The notes: generated from the letters alone by a model not told the origin. Counted from the stretch's first letter, positions 1 to 11,034 are shown. The stretch is 64,000 nucleotides of DNA from Acanthosepion pharaonis (GCA_903632075.3 CAHIKZ030002622.1:1385001-1449000), one strand, 5' to 3'. Numbers and translations are program-made.

Positions 1-214
1 AATTAGTAATTTACTAATTTCAATAAAAAAAATATTCTTAGAACATCTGCAGCTGTCTAATATTTATAAGAGTGGGTTGATGGATTATATGACATATCAA
101 CTGTTGTTAGGTTTTCTTTTCAAATTAAAACCTGTTTTATATTATACTTATGTCTCTAGTAAGCATTGGTTGAATTGCTACTTAAGTTTAATCATCAGTT
201 GGATTTTTACTTGA

Positions 215-592
215 GTTAATAGGTAAACACAGTAAGGTTTTTACTTTGGTCTGTGCAGAAATCTCTGTTAGATTTATACTTGAGTCAGGTAGATATAGGT
301 TCGGTTTCTACTTGAGTCAATAGGTATACTTTGGTCAGGATTCTTCTTGAGTCAATAGGTATACATTGGTCGGGATTCTGCTTGAGTCAATGGGTATACA
401 TTGGTCGGGATTCTACTTGAGTCAATGGGTAAACATTGGTCGGGATTCTACTTGAGTCAATGGGTAAACATTGGTCGGGATTCTACTTGAGTCAATGGGT
501 AAACATTGGTCGGGATTCTACTTGAGTCAATGGGAAAACATTGGTCGGGTTTCTACTTGAGTCAATAGGTAGACATTGGTTAGATTTCTATT
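215..592. repeat. 35-bp minisatellite
   Basis: A 35-bp unit containing the motif cttgagtcaatgggtaaaca is repeated head to tail. Copies between about 346 and 560 are nearly identical and those to the left are degenerate. The array has no spacers. It lies about 190 bp outside the left end of the long-TIR transposon. Bases 1-214 show only AT-rich sequence with the first decayed units. Confidence 0.9.
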
Positions 593-784
593 CTACTCTA
601 GTCTACATTCTTGCATCTGGAATGTAGTGACAATTTTTTTCAGTTTTGATCTGGGTGCAATATGTGTTTTCATATCAAATTTTTCAAGTTGTGTAAGATC
701 TTGTGATGACGTAACACTCATACTAGTGAATTGTGTCTATACGTCGGACCATTGTTTCACAAAGCATTTTTACTTCAGGGTGCA

Positions 785-1595
785 CTTGAGTTATTCATTG
801 TCAAATTAACAAGGGTCTGACCATCACTGACACAGATTTTTTCACATTCGGTACACTTATAGAATTTCATGTTACAAATTGAATGGTTTACATCTCTAGG
901 ACAAAGGGTTCCCAAGATATGATACTTTGACTTTGCCAAAAAGGTGAATTTTGAAAAATAGTCACAAAGTTTAAATATCAATATCTCAGTTAATTTTTCA
1001 CCTACAATGCTAAATTATATACCATTTTCAAGTACTTGGGTAGATCTAAAAGGTGATATATTTATTTTTTTGTTTAAGGTAAAATAAGATAATTTGACCT
1101 TAAACTTAACCTTTAATTTCTCAAAAAGTGTATCTTTAATTTTTTTAAAAATTTGACATCAAATTTGTCTGCCTTATGGCAAGATATGTACAAAAGTTTT
1201 GGTAGACTTTTGACTGTGGTCTGAGTTAGAAGAGTTTTACTGTGCTGAGCCAAATTCAAAATGGCAGATTTGGGTATTTGCCACTATATGCTAACACTTT
1301 TATATCTCCCAATATGGTCAAAGTTGTATGTTTTTAGAAAGCTCTTGGAATGCTGATTAATATTCACATAAGATCTATGATCATAAAATCAATAATTTGT
1401 TATTTGTGGTTGACTGTTGACCAATTCAGTGGAAAATAAACTTATTTTTGGTTTTGTTTACATTTTTTTATACAACAAATAGATTTTTATATGAAAAAGT
1501 GATATAATGAAAATAATAATTTTAAAAAAGTGTCATGAATTAATGTTAAAATAAGATGAAAATATGCAAAAAATGATGTTAATGTTTAACAAATC
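785..1595 (+). repeat. left terminal inverted repeat of the long-TIR transposon
   Basis: Matches the reverse complement of 3715-4530 over its whole length. Similarity fades inward after the gaaaatatgcaaaaaatgatg block (near 1580) and outward beyond about 785. Confidence 0.8.
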
Positions 1596-1727
1596 TTTGT
1601 TGACATTTAACATGGTACACTAAATGTTTAAATAGAAAATAAAAATTTAGATATGCAAACCACTTACTTTTTCATTTAAAGTTTTTGTGATGACCAATCT
1701 TAATTGTATTTTTTATTTAAGGTTATT

Positions 1728-3617
1728 TTAAGAAATTCTCTTTCTTAAAATATTTGAAGTTTTTTCCATTTCAATTTTTGAAGGTTTATAAATTCTTCCA
1801 GTGTCAGCTATTGGAGCAACTAAACTAAGAATATCAGAATAATTCAAAGTTAATATGTCTGGATGTAATGGACAACAGAAAGATGGGAATGGGCTCTTCA
1901 GTTGCAAAAATGTCAATTTTAACTCTTCATTACCAGGATATTTTTCAAGCACACATCCTAACCACCAATTCCTATCATAGATTGCTGTAACAATCCCTTA
2001 ATGTTTTCAAATTCTATATTGTCCTGTTTTATAATTTTAATTATTTTTCTTTTATCCTGTTTTTACTTCTATCTCTTCCTAAAACATAGGTATGTCCTGG
2101 GTATGACGATAAACTACATCCATGTCCTAGGTAAGACGATAAACTACGTCCAGCAGCAAGGCCTCTGATCAGGAGGCTTTGAGGAGTGTGGAACCACCTC
2201 TTAATTGCTGGTGTTCCCAGGTCCACCCTGACCCAGGGTGGTAGCACTTGTTAGGGTCCCAGATATGGGCAAATAATTAACAACCAAACTTGTATAAAAA
2301 TAGGTTTTAATACCAGAAATACTTTGTAAAAAAATAAAAAATTAGTAACAATAATTTTTGAAGGAAAAATTATCGGTAATACTTAAAAAGAAAAATACCA
2401 TCAATACAAACAGCTTTACATTTAAAGAAAAAAAAAAACATTAGCAGCTATAGATTTCTTGAAGGAAAAATATTCTCAGAAATAGATTTTTGAAGAAAAA
2501 AAATATTCCCAAAAAATAGATTTTTGGAAAAAAGAAATATTACCAGCAATAAAAATTTTTGTCTGCATTAAATAACCCATTGAGGTTGATATGCCATATA
2601 ACAAACAAACAAACTAAAACATAGAAATAAAACTATGTAATTTTTGAGTTCCAGTAACTGTTGGAGCATTTTTTAATCTATTTTCTAAGATTTCTGCTTT
2701 GTCTGTTGAAGAATAAAAAATATTTATGCCTAAGATGTTTTTTCTTGCATAATAAAACAACTGTCTTGGTGTCATTATTTGTTCATTATAGGGTCGCTGC
2801 AGACTTGCATTTGCTGCTAATCTCTTAATAGTGCCACCTAACATGTCACACAATCCTTTCCCATGAGATGTAGCAAAAAAGTGCCATTTTGCATCAATAC
2901 CAAAGTCAGCCTTATGACTGCACAAATTGATAACATTTTTATAATGTGAAGTGGCACCATCAAGCAAATAGATCAGATTTTTTATTTTAAAATTACAAGT
3001 TTTTTTCAGTAATTCTATAAGTTTTCTTTGGAACAAATGGACAGCTATTGTGTTATGCTTGAGACAATCTGATATAATTACAATATTAATATGCTCCAGC
3101 TCTTTGTTATTTTTGTAATAACAGACAAATGGATGTAATGTGGCTTGAGAATTATTTCAGTGGAAGCCTTGTGCAGCATCCTGTAAAATAAATGAATAAT
3201 TTTCAGCAAAATATGCAATAACTATGACTTTACCATCCATCAAAGAATTTTTCTTAGAACAAAATTTTGATTGTTCTTTGACAATAAAATCACGTTTTTT
3301 TTAAGGTTAAAAGGCCTGCACAAAAAGTTTCAATAAATTCTTCTGTAGATTGTCATGCAGTTTGCAATATGTTTCTATCAGTTAATAGCCACCGTTTGTA
3401 GATAAAACCACCCTATTAAATTTTTATTTAGAATTTCTTCTATATATAAAACAAAATCCTCCATCAAATTGCTACAAGTTGAGCAGTCACCCAAGTTGCA
3501 GTTAGATGTTGCTTCATTGCCTTTAACAGCAGCTATATATTGGTGGTAATCTGTTAAATGATATTGTTCATCTTGAGTCAGTCTACCAAGATGAGTCCCC
3601 ACAATCATCAGATTCAT
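1728..3617 (-). pseudogene. broken transposase of the long-TIR element
   Basis: Read on the minus strand, the pieces are collinear. 3617-3378 carries a Cys-rich start with NCNLGDCSTC. 3290-3040 carries VIAYFAENYSFILQDAAQGF followed by an in-frame stop where a Trp codon would be expected. 3036-2614 is open and carries LDGATSHYKN and WHFFATSHGKGLCDMLGG. 1975-1728 carries NWWLGCVLEKYPGN, which looks like the C-terminal end. The DGA.S.YKN and WHFFATSHGKG blocks are characteristic of a transposase-like family I have seen in several invertebrates, probably a DDE-type nuclease (inference). Frameshifts, the stop and the 524-bp retroposon at 2090-2613 make it non-functional. It could instead be a domesticated relic, but the flanking inverted repeats argue for transposon origin. 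Confidence 0.75.
2090..2613 (+). mobile_element. retroposon family B, full copy with 11-bp TSD
   Basis: Flanked by the perfect direct repeat ctaaaacatag at 2079-2089 and 2614-2624. It starts near gtatgtcctgggtatgacg, contains caaggcctctgatcaggagg and ccaccctgacccagggtgg, passes through A/T-rich 'accagcaata' repeats, and ends in the tail ttaaataacccattgaggttgatatgcc plus (aaac)n. The duplication and A-rich tail indicate LINE-driven retroposition. The first 40 bp are partly duplicated. No ORF is evident and no clear A/B box pair was found. Confidence 0.85.
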
Positions 3618-3714
3618 ATTTTGATATTTTGTGCAAACACAGACACAGTGTGTTCCAGCGCCACCTGCTAGAATACATTCTTTTGGTCTGGGCTCAGCAA
3701 GTTTTGAAATACAA

Positions 3715-4530
3715 AAATTTGTTGCCTATTAACATCATTTGTTGCATATTTTCATATTATTTAGTGTTATCATAACGTTAATTGATGACGTTTTTTAAAT
3801 AATTATTTTCATTATATTACTGTTTCATATAAAAAAAATCTATTTGCTGTATAATAAAAATGTAAACAAAACCAAAAATAAACTTATTTTCTACCAAATT
3901 GGTCAACCACCAAATTCTGTTGATTTTATGATCATAATTCTTATGGGAATATTAATCAGCATTCCAAGAGCTTTCTAAAGATATACAACTTTGACCATAT
4001 TAGGAGATATAAAAATGTTAGCATATAATGGCAAATACCCAAATCTGCCATTTTGAATTTGGCCCAACTCAGTAAAAACTTTGTAATTCAGGCCACAGTC
4101 AAAAGTCCACCAAAACTTTTGTACATATCTTGCCATAAGGCAGACAAATTTGTTGTCAAATTTAAAAAAAATTAAAGATACACTTTTTGAAAAATTAAAG
4201 GTCAAAGGTTATGATCAAATTATCTTATTTCACCTTAAACAAAAAAATAAATATATCACCTTTTAGATCTACCCAAGTACTTTAAAATTCTATATAATTT
4301 AAACTTTGTAGGTGCAAAAAAAAATTGAGATATTGATATTTAAACTTTGTGACTATTTTCCAAAATTCACCTTTTTGGCAAATGTCAAACGGTCATATCT
4401 CTGGAACACTTTGACCTACAGGTGTACAATAGGTACCATTCAATTTGTATCGTGAAAGCATGCCAAATGTGAATAAATCTGTGTCAGTGATTGCCAGACC
4501 CTTGTTAATTTGTCAAAGAACAACTCACTT
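3715..4530 (-). repeat. right terminal inverted repeat of the long-TIR transposon
   Basis: Inverted partner of 785-1595. Outside 4530 the sequence (gtagattaacta...) no longer matches the left flank, which sets the outer edge to within a few bases. Confidence 0.8.
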
Positions 4531-5209
4531 GTAGATTAACTAAGACTCTGGAGTACAATTTAAATTTTAATAAGGAAAAATACATCATGGAATTTGAAAA
4601 TATGAAATTTTGACTTGGCCTTCTCAAGAAGATTAGCATTTTCAGTTTTCATTTAAAGGAATTTGTGAAGAATATACTATTTTTTAGAGAGGTAGATAAT
4701 GACTGATTTAAAACTCTTGAGGAAGACAAAAGGAACAGGATTATCTACTCCTTAAAGATTAAAGGAATTTAGCATCCAGTTTAAAATATCAAAGGATAAA
4801 GACTTAACTTATACATGGAAGTCATGTGCTTGGTGTCTCTAGCTTTTTAAAAATAAAGATTTTTTTTTTTAAATATAAAGATAATTCATAAATTACTATT
4901 CTGTTAACTTGGGGTGCACATGGCTACTTTTCAGGGTGCTCAGCAGCACCGGGTGAGAAATGATGCTTTAGACAGTGATACATAATGTCATAAGTTACAA
5001 TTTGAGGAAAAAGTCCAGTGCAAGCCGTTGTCATACCATGGTGATACATGTATTACTCTTATTCATCTAGAGCTGTTTGAGACATGTTAGATTTGAGAGG
5101 AAACTTTGGAAGATATCTGTACATGTTGATGCGACATATCAATAGCACTTTGATATTAACAACAGTTGGTCAAGTGAATATTCTTACACTTAGAAACCAA
5201 GTCTTAGAC
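4531..5209. other. no recognisable feature
   Basis: AT-rich sequence between the long-TIR transposon and the hAT element. No ORF, RNA gene or repeat family was recognised. Confidence 0.5.
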
Positions 5210-5414
5210 CAGGGGTCGGCAACTTTTTGAAGTAAGAGGGCCAGAAAGCTATGCAGTGTCTTGGAGGTGGGCCATGATATCAAATTTACTATAATTGTCT
5301 TGACCCCTGATTGCTACGTCCAAAAGATTGCCTTGGTCTGGAGGTTTAAATAAAAAACAATGAAGTTAATGTTACATAATTTAAACAAGGTTCCTTATTT
5401 TACTGCAGGAATAA

Positions 5415-5909
5415 TAAATAATAGCTGGTTACTCGTATTTGAGGATACCCATCTAGTAGGGCAGCTAGCCAATCCCTATTGCAGATGCTCAATCAGGCAC
5501 ATTTGTATTTGCTCAACACCCACAGAGCCCAACTGTGGTTTATACTGCAACTATTTTGAGCAGACCTTAGTTACAGTTTCTGGGAGTGAGCATGTTATCT
5601 AGGATGATCAACATTTTGAATAAGACCAGCACACTGAAACCCTTGGCTACAATGACTTGTAGCTTTGTGCTAGAACAGCTATCAATGGTCCTCAAGAGTT
5701 CTGTCGACCCAGTTTCACTCACAAGGCTTGGGTCAACCCGTGGTATCATTTTCAGGCACTTTCTTAAGGTGCCAAATGTTGGGATTGACCTTGATCCATT
5801 CTGATAACATCAGGAAGTTTCCTTCCTGAGAAATCGACAATCATGTGATTCAAACTCCGGTCTCATGGTCAGTAAGCAAACGTTCTAACCACTTGGCCAT
5901 GCACCCATA
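5415..5909 (-). mobile_element. tRNA-derived SINE, family C
   Basis: Flanked by a 14-bp near-perfect duplication, tactgcaggaataa at 5401-5414 and tactgcaagaataa at 5910-5923. On the minus strand the head reads gcatggccaagtggttagaa, a box-A-like Leu/Ser tRNA start. A box-B-like gagtttgaatcac lies about 50 bp further on. The body is unusually long (495 bp) for a SINE. It is inserted inside the hAT at 5210-6485. A decayed relative lies at 56190-56320. Confidence 0.8.
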
Positions 5910-6002
5910 TACTGCAAGAATAACAGGACAACAACTAACACAAACAACAAAAAATGCAAATTCCTTACTACAAATAAAATACGGTTAAAAATGGCAAATT
6001 AT

Positions 6003-6224
6003 TTAATGAGACACTTGTTTCTGCTTATTGTTTGATAATTTCTCCACATCAGGTGAAATATTTGTTGACGACAAGAGCAAAATATCAACCAGGTGGTCAT
6101 CACCCAATCTTGTTTGAAAATCTATTTTAGTATTAATGTGCTGAATTTTTTTATACCAATACTCGATTAGTGCAGAATATATTTCATTTACGAAAAAGTT
6201 GTTCAAAAGCATATATACTTCCAA
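6003..6224 (-). pseudogene. hAT transposase C-terminal fragment
   Basis: The fragment ends LGDDHLVDILLLSS...SPDVEKL...QVSH*. This is the usual C-terminal block of Charlie/ZBED5-like hAT transposases (R..DEHL..iLr...P.i.kL...k..q.SH). It covers only about 70 residues. The dimerisation core and BED finger are missing, so no active enzyme is encoded. Confidence 0.65.
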
Positions 6225-6485
6225 ATAATGATACCATCCAATAGACTTTTATATTTTCTGCTTGGCGAAACATATTTCTTGTAGGAATCGGCAAAGAGTT
6301 TGCAATTACATTTTGATTTAAAAAATTTGTCGAATTCTAAGTTGATTAACTCCATATGATATGTTTCTGCCACTTGCTCCACAAATTAATTAAATAATTT
6401 GTGTCTAGGTGTTAAAGTTGGCGGGCCGGACAAAAATCTGACGCAGGCCAGATGTGGACCAGGGTCTGGGAGTTGCCAAACCCTG

Positions 6486-6814
6486 TTCAAGAGAGTCATG
6501 CAGTACAGGATCATTGCATTGTAAGGGTAGAAGTGGTAGAGCGTAAAGTGTCTACAGTACCGATCAAAGCAAATGTGGTCTCAGTAGTATACTGTTCAGA
6601 CTATTTTCTTTGTCGCAGGACTATATAGACACTAGCTAGACTTATATCACAACACTGTTATGCATATCTCCAATGTTATATCTGGGGGATCAAATAGTGC
6701 TCTCTCTAGTGTTCAATGAGAAGAGCAGGTTATGCCTTTTATGCAAGTGATGGTTGTTTGCATGTGAGATGTTGAACTGGAGTGTATGCTATGTTGTCCA
6801 GAATGCATTCATGG
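6486..6814. other. no recognisable feature
   Basis: Unique-looking sequence between the hAT and a SINE. No supported ORF. Confidence 0.5.
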
Positions 6815-7060
6815 GTGTACAGGTTGTGTAATGGATAACGGCTCAGAATAAGAAGTTGGAGAGCCGAGTTCAAATTCCAGTCAAGTTCATTACATTCATT
6901 TATGTGCAATTACCCTTAGGTAAGGTAAGAATCCATCTCCTCTCCTCCCAACAGCAAATATTCTGCTTTCTAACTGGTTAGCGACATCTCTAGGAAAAAG
7001 ACAACTCTGAGTTCAAAACCTATAGAGATACTTTAAGCATGAAGTCTACTAGGTTTTAAC
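6815..7060 (+). mobile_element. tRNA-derived SINE, family A (variant 3' body)
   Basis: Box-A-like gtgtaatggataacgg and box-B-like cgagttcaaattccagtc are spaced as in a tRNA. The family's signature tacattcattta...gtaagaatcc follows. After about 6960 the body differs from the common type: aggaaaaagacaactctgag, also seen at about 50030. Confidence 0.8.
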
Positions 7061-7690
7061 TAAAGTTCTTAACCAAAAGACAACTCATTGAATCAGATTT
7101 GTGCGAGGATTCTGTAATGGATTATGTAAAAATTGCATTTTGAATTGCATTCATTCACAAAACAAATGGCCAACTATTGTAAAGTCATTTGGGGTGCTAT
7201 GTTAAAACTGTAGCTTGCCTTTGGTATTTGTAAAGGGAATGTTGAATAGCACTATCTATATCCAGAAACATTGTTTAAGCTGTTTTGCTGCTAGTACTAC
7301 AACAGGAAATCAGAGTACTGTTTCAGCAGGATAATGCCTGCCAACATGCTGCCTGTCCTACTCAACATTCCTTGTAAGTTAATGTTTGACAATTTTCCTC
7401 GATGACACTATTTCCAGATCTATCTCTGATTGTATATGACATGATGGGACCATGCCTGGCTTGTTCAGTTTGTCCACCTATAACTCTTAATTTAGAACCT
7501 AAGCATATATTGATCTGTATATTTAAACATTTATTATCATCCATTTCTATTACTTGTACATTTTATTCTTGATAATTTGAAAGAACTATTGAAGGTTTCG
7601 CAATCTGATTTTCTGTTAGTGTATTTATGTATCTACATGTATATATCTACATAAGTAAATATTTGCTTAACTGAGCTAACTTTGGAACAA
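7061..7690. other. no recognisable feature
   Basis: AT-rich sequence with short non-conserved ORFs only. Confidence 0.45.
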
Positions 7691-7691
7691 G

Positions 7692-7810
7692 GTTACACTT
7701 ACAGGGCACACAGTGAGGATCTGTTAAGTATTGGTCCTTGGCAGGTACTCCAGTGTATAAATAAGAAACAAATACTAAATAAACATAACAAGGTTAGCTG
7801 AATAAAAATG
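7692..7810 (+). repeat. unclassified short repeat D, copy 1
   Basis: Shares cacacagtgaggatc, a ggcaggtactc-like block and the ending aaggttagctgaataaaaat with 10227-10368. Origin unknown. Confidence 0.6.
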
Positions 7811-8262
7811 AATCTTCTTTTATGTTCAAGTCCTTTCAGAATATTAGCGGTTATGGTTCTCCACAACTTCTTTTTTTTCTTTAAGTAACATTTAACCTTT
7901 ATCCCTAACTTTGTCCCTATTACACCATCTATTCATGGAAAACTGTTTAATAGATTATTTGCTGTTTATCATGTTTCATTTGCTTTCAGTATGTCTTGGG
8001 TGTGTTATATTCTCCAGGTCTTCTTTTCTCATTATGTGTCGGAGAAATTTCAGCTGCTTCCTTCTGATTGTAACTATAAGTTTCCTAGTTGTTCCTATTT
8101 TTCTTAAGACTTCCTCATTGCTCACATTTTCTGTCTATGTTATTCTTAGAATTTGTCACTAGAACCAAATCTGTCACTCACTTCAAGTCTCCTCTTCATT
8201 TATAAGGAAATTGTTCAACATTCATCACCATATGGAGATTTGATATTACATAGTAGTTCAGC
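7811..8262 (-). pseudogene. RTE-type LINE, reverse transcriptase C-terminal region
   Basis: On the minus strand, frameshifted pieces read VSNEEVLKK-like text, RRKQLKFLRHIMRKEDLEN and a HTES-like segment, as in RTE LINE ORFs of molluscs. The end abutting repeat D carries the cttcttttatg version of the family's GAA-rich 3' end. Several stops and frameshifts make it dead. Confidence 0.7.
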
Positions 8263-8324
8263 AATGTTTGTTTTTTGTTTTTTAGAATATATTCCTATCA
8301 CGTAATATTTTGCTATAAATATTT

Positions 8325-8620
8325 CTGTGCCTTTTTCTATGAATATTTTCATGGTGATTGTTCTGATGAGCTTTCTTCTTTGGTATTTTGACTTTATGAA
8401 TTTAAGTGCTATACTAGATTGGCAGCTAGGTCTCATCATTTTAGAATTGAAATGTCTAGATGTAACGATAACATGTAACCATGTTTCTTCTCTCGCACTT
8501 CTTATCTTTGGAACTCTTTTCTGGCCTCTTGCTTTCCAGATCTTCAAAAATATTAATGCCATGTCAGTCGTTATCTTTTGTCTTAATTCCTGTTCATTTA
8601 TTGTTCTCTCTCCTTAATAA
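8325..8620 (+). pseudogene. jockey-like LINE ORF2 end fragment
   Basis: Shares atgaatattttcatggtgattgttc, gaatttaagtgctatactagattgg and a ctcgcacttcttatctttggaact block with 14895-15345 and 34885-35275. Those copies encode the W/GNSLP...YNL..FK C-terminal motif of jockey-type ORF2. No intact frame remains. Confidence 0.65.
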
Positions 8621-8797
8621 CGTTTTTCATTTTCTCACCTGCAACCCAATACAACTTGTCACATGGACGGTGGTTGGTGTCTAAACCAGCTCCCCGACTA
8701 GTTTTTCTGTGGTCAGTGGTATATCACTTCACAAGATGGAAAACAAGACCTGTGAAAGGGTAGATGAGCTTTTTATAGGAGCCTACATACATATATA

Positions 8798-8946
8798 CAG
8801 TGTAACCCAGATATAAGAGAGTTGTCGCGACCGGAGAAGAAGTCTCTTATATCCGGGTTTCTCTTATATCAGGGTTTGGTCTATTTTGTTTAGGTAAGTA
8901 TGGCTCTAATTTGGGATCAGATAAAATCTCTCTTATATCCTGGTTA

Positions 8947-8951
<5 letters not shown>
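8798..8951. mobile_element. MITE, Tc1/mariner-pogo-like
   Basis: Inverted ends are cagtgtaacccagatataag (left) and tagtgtaaccaggatataag (right end inverted), flanked on both sides by TA. At 154 bp it has no coding capacity. TA duplication plus a CAGT start fits the pogo group of Tc1/mariner (inference). Confidence 0.8.

Positions 8952-8981
<30 letters not shown>
8951..8981. repeat. (TA)n microsatellite
   Basis: Pure alternating TA directly after the MITE right end. Confidence 0.95.
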
Positions 8982-8983
<2 letters not shown>

Positions 8984-9214
8984 ACTAGGATGGGGTTTCA
9001 AGCTATAAATAGCAACCTTTCTAGAGATGGTATCTTGATAAAAACTCATACTACCGTGAGTGTTTGAGGTGGGCTTCAGGAGAAGCATTCACCCTGTAAA
9101 AACTTTCCTCAAATCATTTTGACAAGAGACCCACCTTGATGTGCTTGAGATTAATCCTGGTCCTGCTGAAAACAAAAAAAAAACATGGCTATGTATATTC
9201 TTTGATATTCAGTA

Positions 9215-9275
9215 AGCCCTTGTGTCTTAGTGGCTTTATTGCCTTGCTTGGGGTGAAATGATTATCAAAAACAAA
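9215..9275 (+). repeat. jockey-like LINE 3' tail
   Basis: Tail motif tgtcttagtggctttattgc followed by cttggggtgaaatgatta and A-rich sequence. The same ending occurs at about 18340, 18470, 35225 and 37285. Confidence 0.7.
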
Positions 9276-9300
9276 ACAAACTGTGTTTAGTTTGTCCTTG

Positions 9301-9650
9301 GCCTATGGCCATATCATGTTGAAACATTGGTTCTCATTGGATCAGAGAAGTTAAGCATCACCAAACATGTTCCATACATAGATGGGTGACCTTTTAGGAC
9401 TACCAGTTGCTTGAATTGTATGTGTGGGTGGTGTAATGGTTAACTGATTGCAATGAGAAATTGGAAAGTTGGGTTTCTTTATATTCATATACATGCAAAT
9501 ACCATTGGGAAAGGTATGAAAAAAACCTGTTCTCCCTTCAGCTATAGGTTAAATAGTAGAACTTGTTCTAGAAAATAATTATCTCCAAAAAATTCTTGTA
9601 ATCCAAAAATATGTGCCAGCTTTAAATAATCTGTAAAAAAAAACCAAATC
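9301..9650 (+). mobile_element. 5S rRNA/tRNA chimeric SINE, copy 1
   Basis: 9301-9414 follows 5S rRNA from gcctatggccatatca through gaagttaagcatcac (box A region) to agatgggtgacc (box C region). It continues directly into ggtggtgtaatggttaact, the family A tRNA-like head, then a decayed tRNA-like part, and ends ctttaaataatctgtaaaaa with caaat repeats. Confidence 0.8.
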
Positions 9651-9754
9651 AATCAAACATCATTATTAAAAATCTTGATCATTATTTGCTTGTTGGGGTG
9701 CCAGGTTTTATTATGTACAATGTATGTAAATGTTTAACAGAGCTGATTTTGGAA

Positions 9755-10080
9755 TAAATAGAGGTTCATCGCTTATTCCCACTTTAGGATTGGATTTCTG
9801 GTTCTTTCAAAAGCCTACTTCACCTCACTTCTAATGTCTCTGCCTTAATTCTGAATTGTTTTTCACTGATTATTTTTCCTCCTCATCCAGTCAATAGGAG
9901 TAGATAGGTTTGCCTATCGCCCAGTTCACACACCTCCTCAGTCTTTTGAACAAGAGTAGAGGCTCATCCCTTTTTTCCAATTTAGGATTGGTTTTTTGGT
10001 CCCTTCTAAGGTCTCCTTCAACTCTATACTTGTAACGTCACTGACTGAAATCTGAAATTTTATTCGTTGACTAAATCTTG
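9755..10080 (+). repeat. unclassified repeat E, two units
   Basis: Two related units begin at about 9758 and 9957, each with tagaggttcatc/ctcatccc, tttaggattgg and a ggttcttt/ggtccctt block. A third relative is at 53645-53815. No coding potential was seen. Confidence 0.6.
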
Positions 10081-10139
10081 ACCTCTTCAAGTCTAGAATT
10101 AGTTGTCAGGCTTTCCTGGTATCTTGCTCTTTCTTATGC

Positions 10140-10215
10140 TAATACAACTACATACATGTAACACTCTACCTTGAGTGGCCCTTGGGATTTGTATTGGGTG
10201 AACATTAGTTAAAAA
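10140..10215 (+). repeat. LINE 3' tail, second type
   Basis: acactctaccttgagtggcc...gggtgaacattagttaaaaa. Matching tails lie at 18725-18790, 30690-30760 and, inverted, 40722-40770. Confidence 0.6.
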
Positions 10216-10226
10216 ATGGTCACATT

Positions 10227-10368
10227 AGAACACACAGTGAGGATCAAGTTCTTTAGCTATGACAAGCTTGTTCTGTACTGCTCTATGGCAGGCACTCTTT
10301 ATTGTGTATAAATTGATAGGAAATGGGTGTAAATAAACAAGACAAGGTTAGCTGAATAAAAATAGTAT
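10227..10368 (+). repeat. unclassified short repeat D, copy 2
   Basis: Same ends as 7692-7810, with the middle longer by about 25 bp. Confidence 0.6.
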
Positions 10369-10539
10369 CAGAAAATGTATTTGTTGATAGAAATAATTTC
10401 TGCTGGCCGAGAGTTGATAATATTCACTTGTAACAAGTGTTATCACTGTCTTTCTCGTCAACTTGAGGCTGTTTTTTCTTGGGGTGAGGTTTGATTGGTG
10501 AAGTGACTCTTTGAAATAATTATCAAGGAGACCCCATTT

Positions 10540-10540
<1 letters not shown>

Positions 10541-10580
<40 letters not shown>
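10541..10580. repeat. poly(T) tract
   Basis: About 40 consecutive T. Possibly the A-tail of a minus-strand retroposon, but no body was recognised. 10581-11034 holds no recognised feature. Confidence 0.9.
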
Positions 10581-10582
<2 letters not shown>

Positions 10583-11034
10583 CTCTACTGGTCTATTTTC
10601 ATTCCTTTGCATGACTCTGTTCCTGTCATTTGACTAGCTAGTTTGATGAGGCTTGTTATCAATCATCCAACTTAGCTGGAATTCAGATTATTGTATAGCT
10701 TATGGCTGCTATCTCTATAAAAGGGTTGTTGACTTCCACCTTTGTTTTTCATCAGCTTTTTACACCATTGGCAGCTGATATGCTTCTAGTAAAGCTCACA
10801 TATTAATTCCAGTTGGTCTTTTCTTTATTTGTGTACGTGTGTTCTTTACTACTTGATCTAGTGACTGCTGTTTTTCCGTGTCAAAATTTTATACAGAAGT
10901 GCATGAATTTAAGCACGAGAGAGGTTCCTGGCGTTCAAAATTTGTACAAGTCTCACATAATGCTTGTAAATGCAAAATACTGTGCAACCACACTCTAACA
11001 GTGTATTTTATATCTGTCTATATTTCTGAGATGA

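Larger units (their letters stand above)
785..4530 (-). mobile_element. DNA transposon with ~810-bp terminal inverted repeats
   Basis: The sequence at 785-1595 is the inverted complement of 3715-4530 with many small differences. Examples are the shared blocks around the caaattaacaagggtctg end and the tttggttttgtttacatttt inner part. Between the arms is a broken transposase-like reading frame on the minus strand (3617 to 1728), interrupted by a retroposon at 2090-2613. No target-site duplication is certain. The protein fragments resemble a transposase-like family common in Hydra and arthropods. I cannot name the superfamily with confidence; Sola-like is a guess. Confidence 0.8.
5210..6485 (-). 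mobile_element. Charlie-like hAT transposon, decayed
   Basis: The left end reads CAGGGGTCGGCAACTTTTTG and the inverted right end reads CAGGGTTTGGCAACTCCCAG, a typical hAT terminus. Flanking octamers are tcttagac and ttcaagag, only 4 of 8 identical. A minus-strand fragment at 6224-6003 matches the C-terminal end of Charlie-type transposases. A tRNA-derived SINE (5415-5909) is nested inside. Confidence 0.75.

Noticed and set aside
346..560. Regular 35-bp direct repeats as a CRISPR-like array
   Set aside because: No unique spacers, no cas genes, eukaryotic context. It is a minisatellite. The same applies to the 36-bp array at 51000-51560.
8215..8684. Overlapping plus and minus ORFs as genes
   Set aside because: Both are shadows of decayed RTE (minus) and jockey-like (plus) LINE ends.
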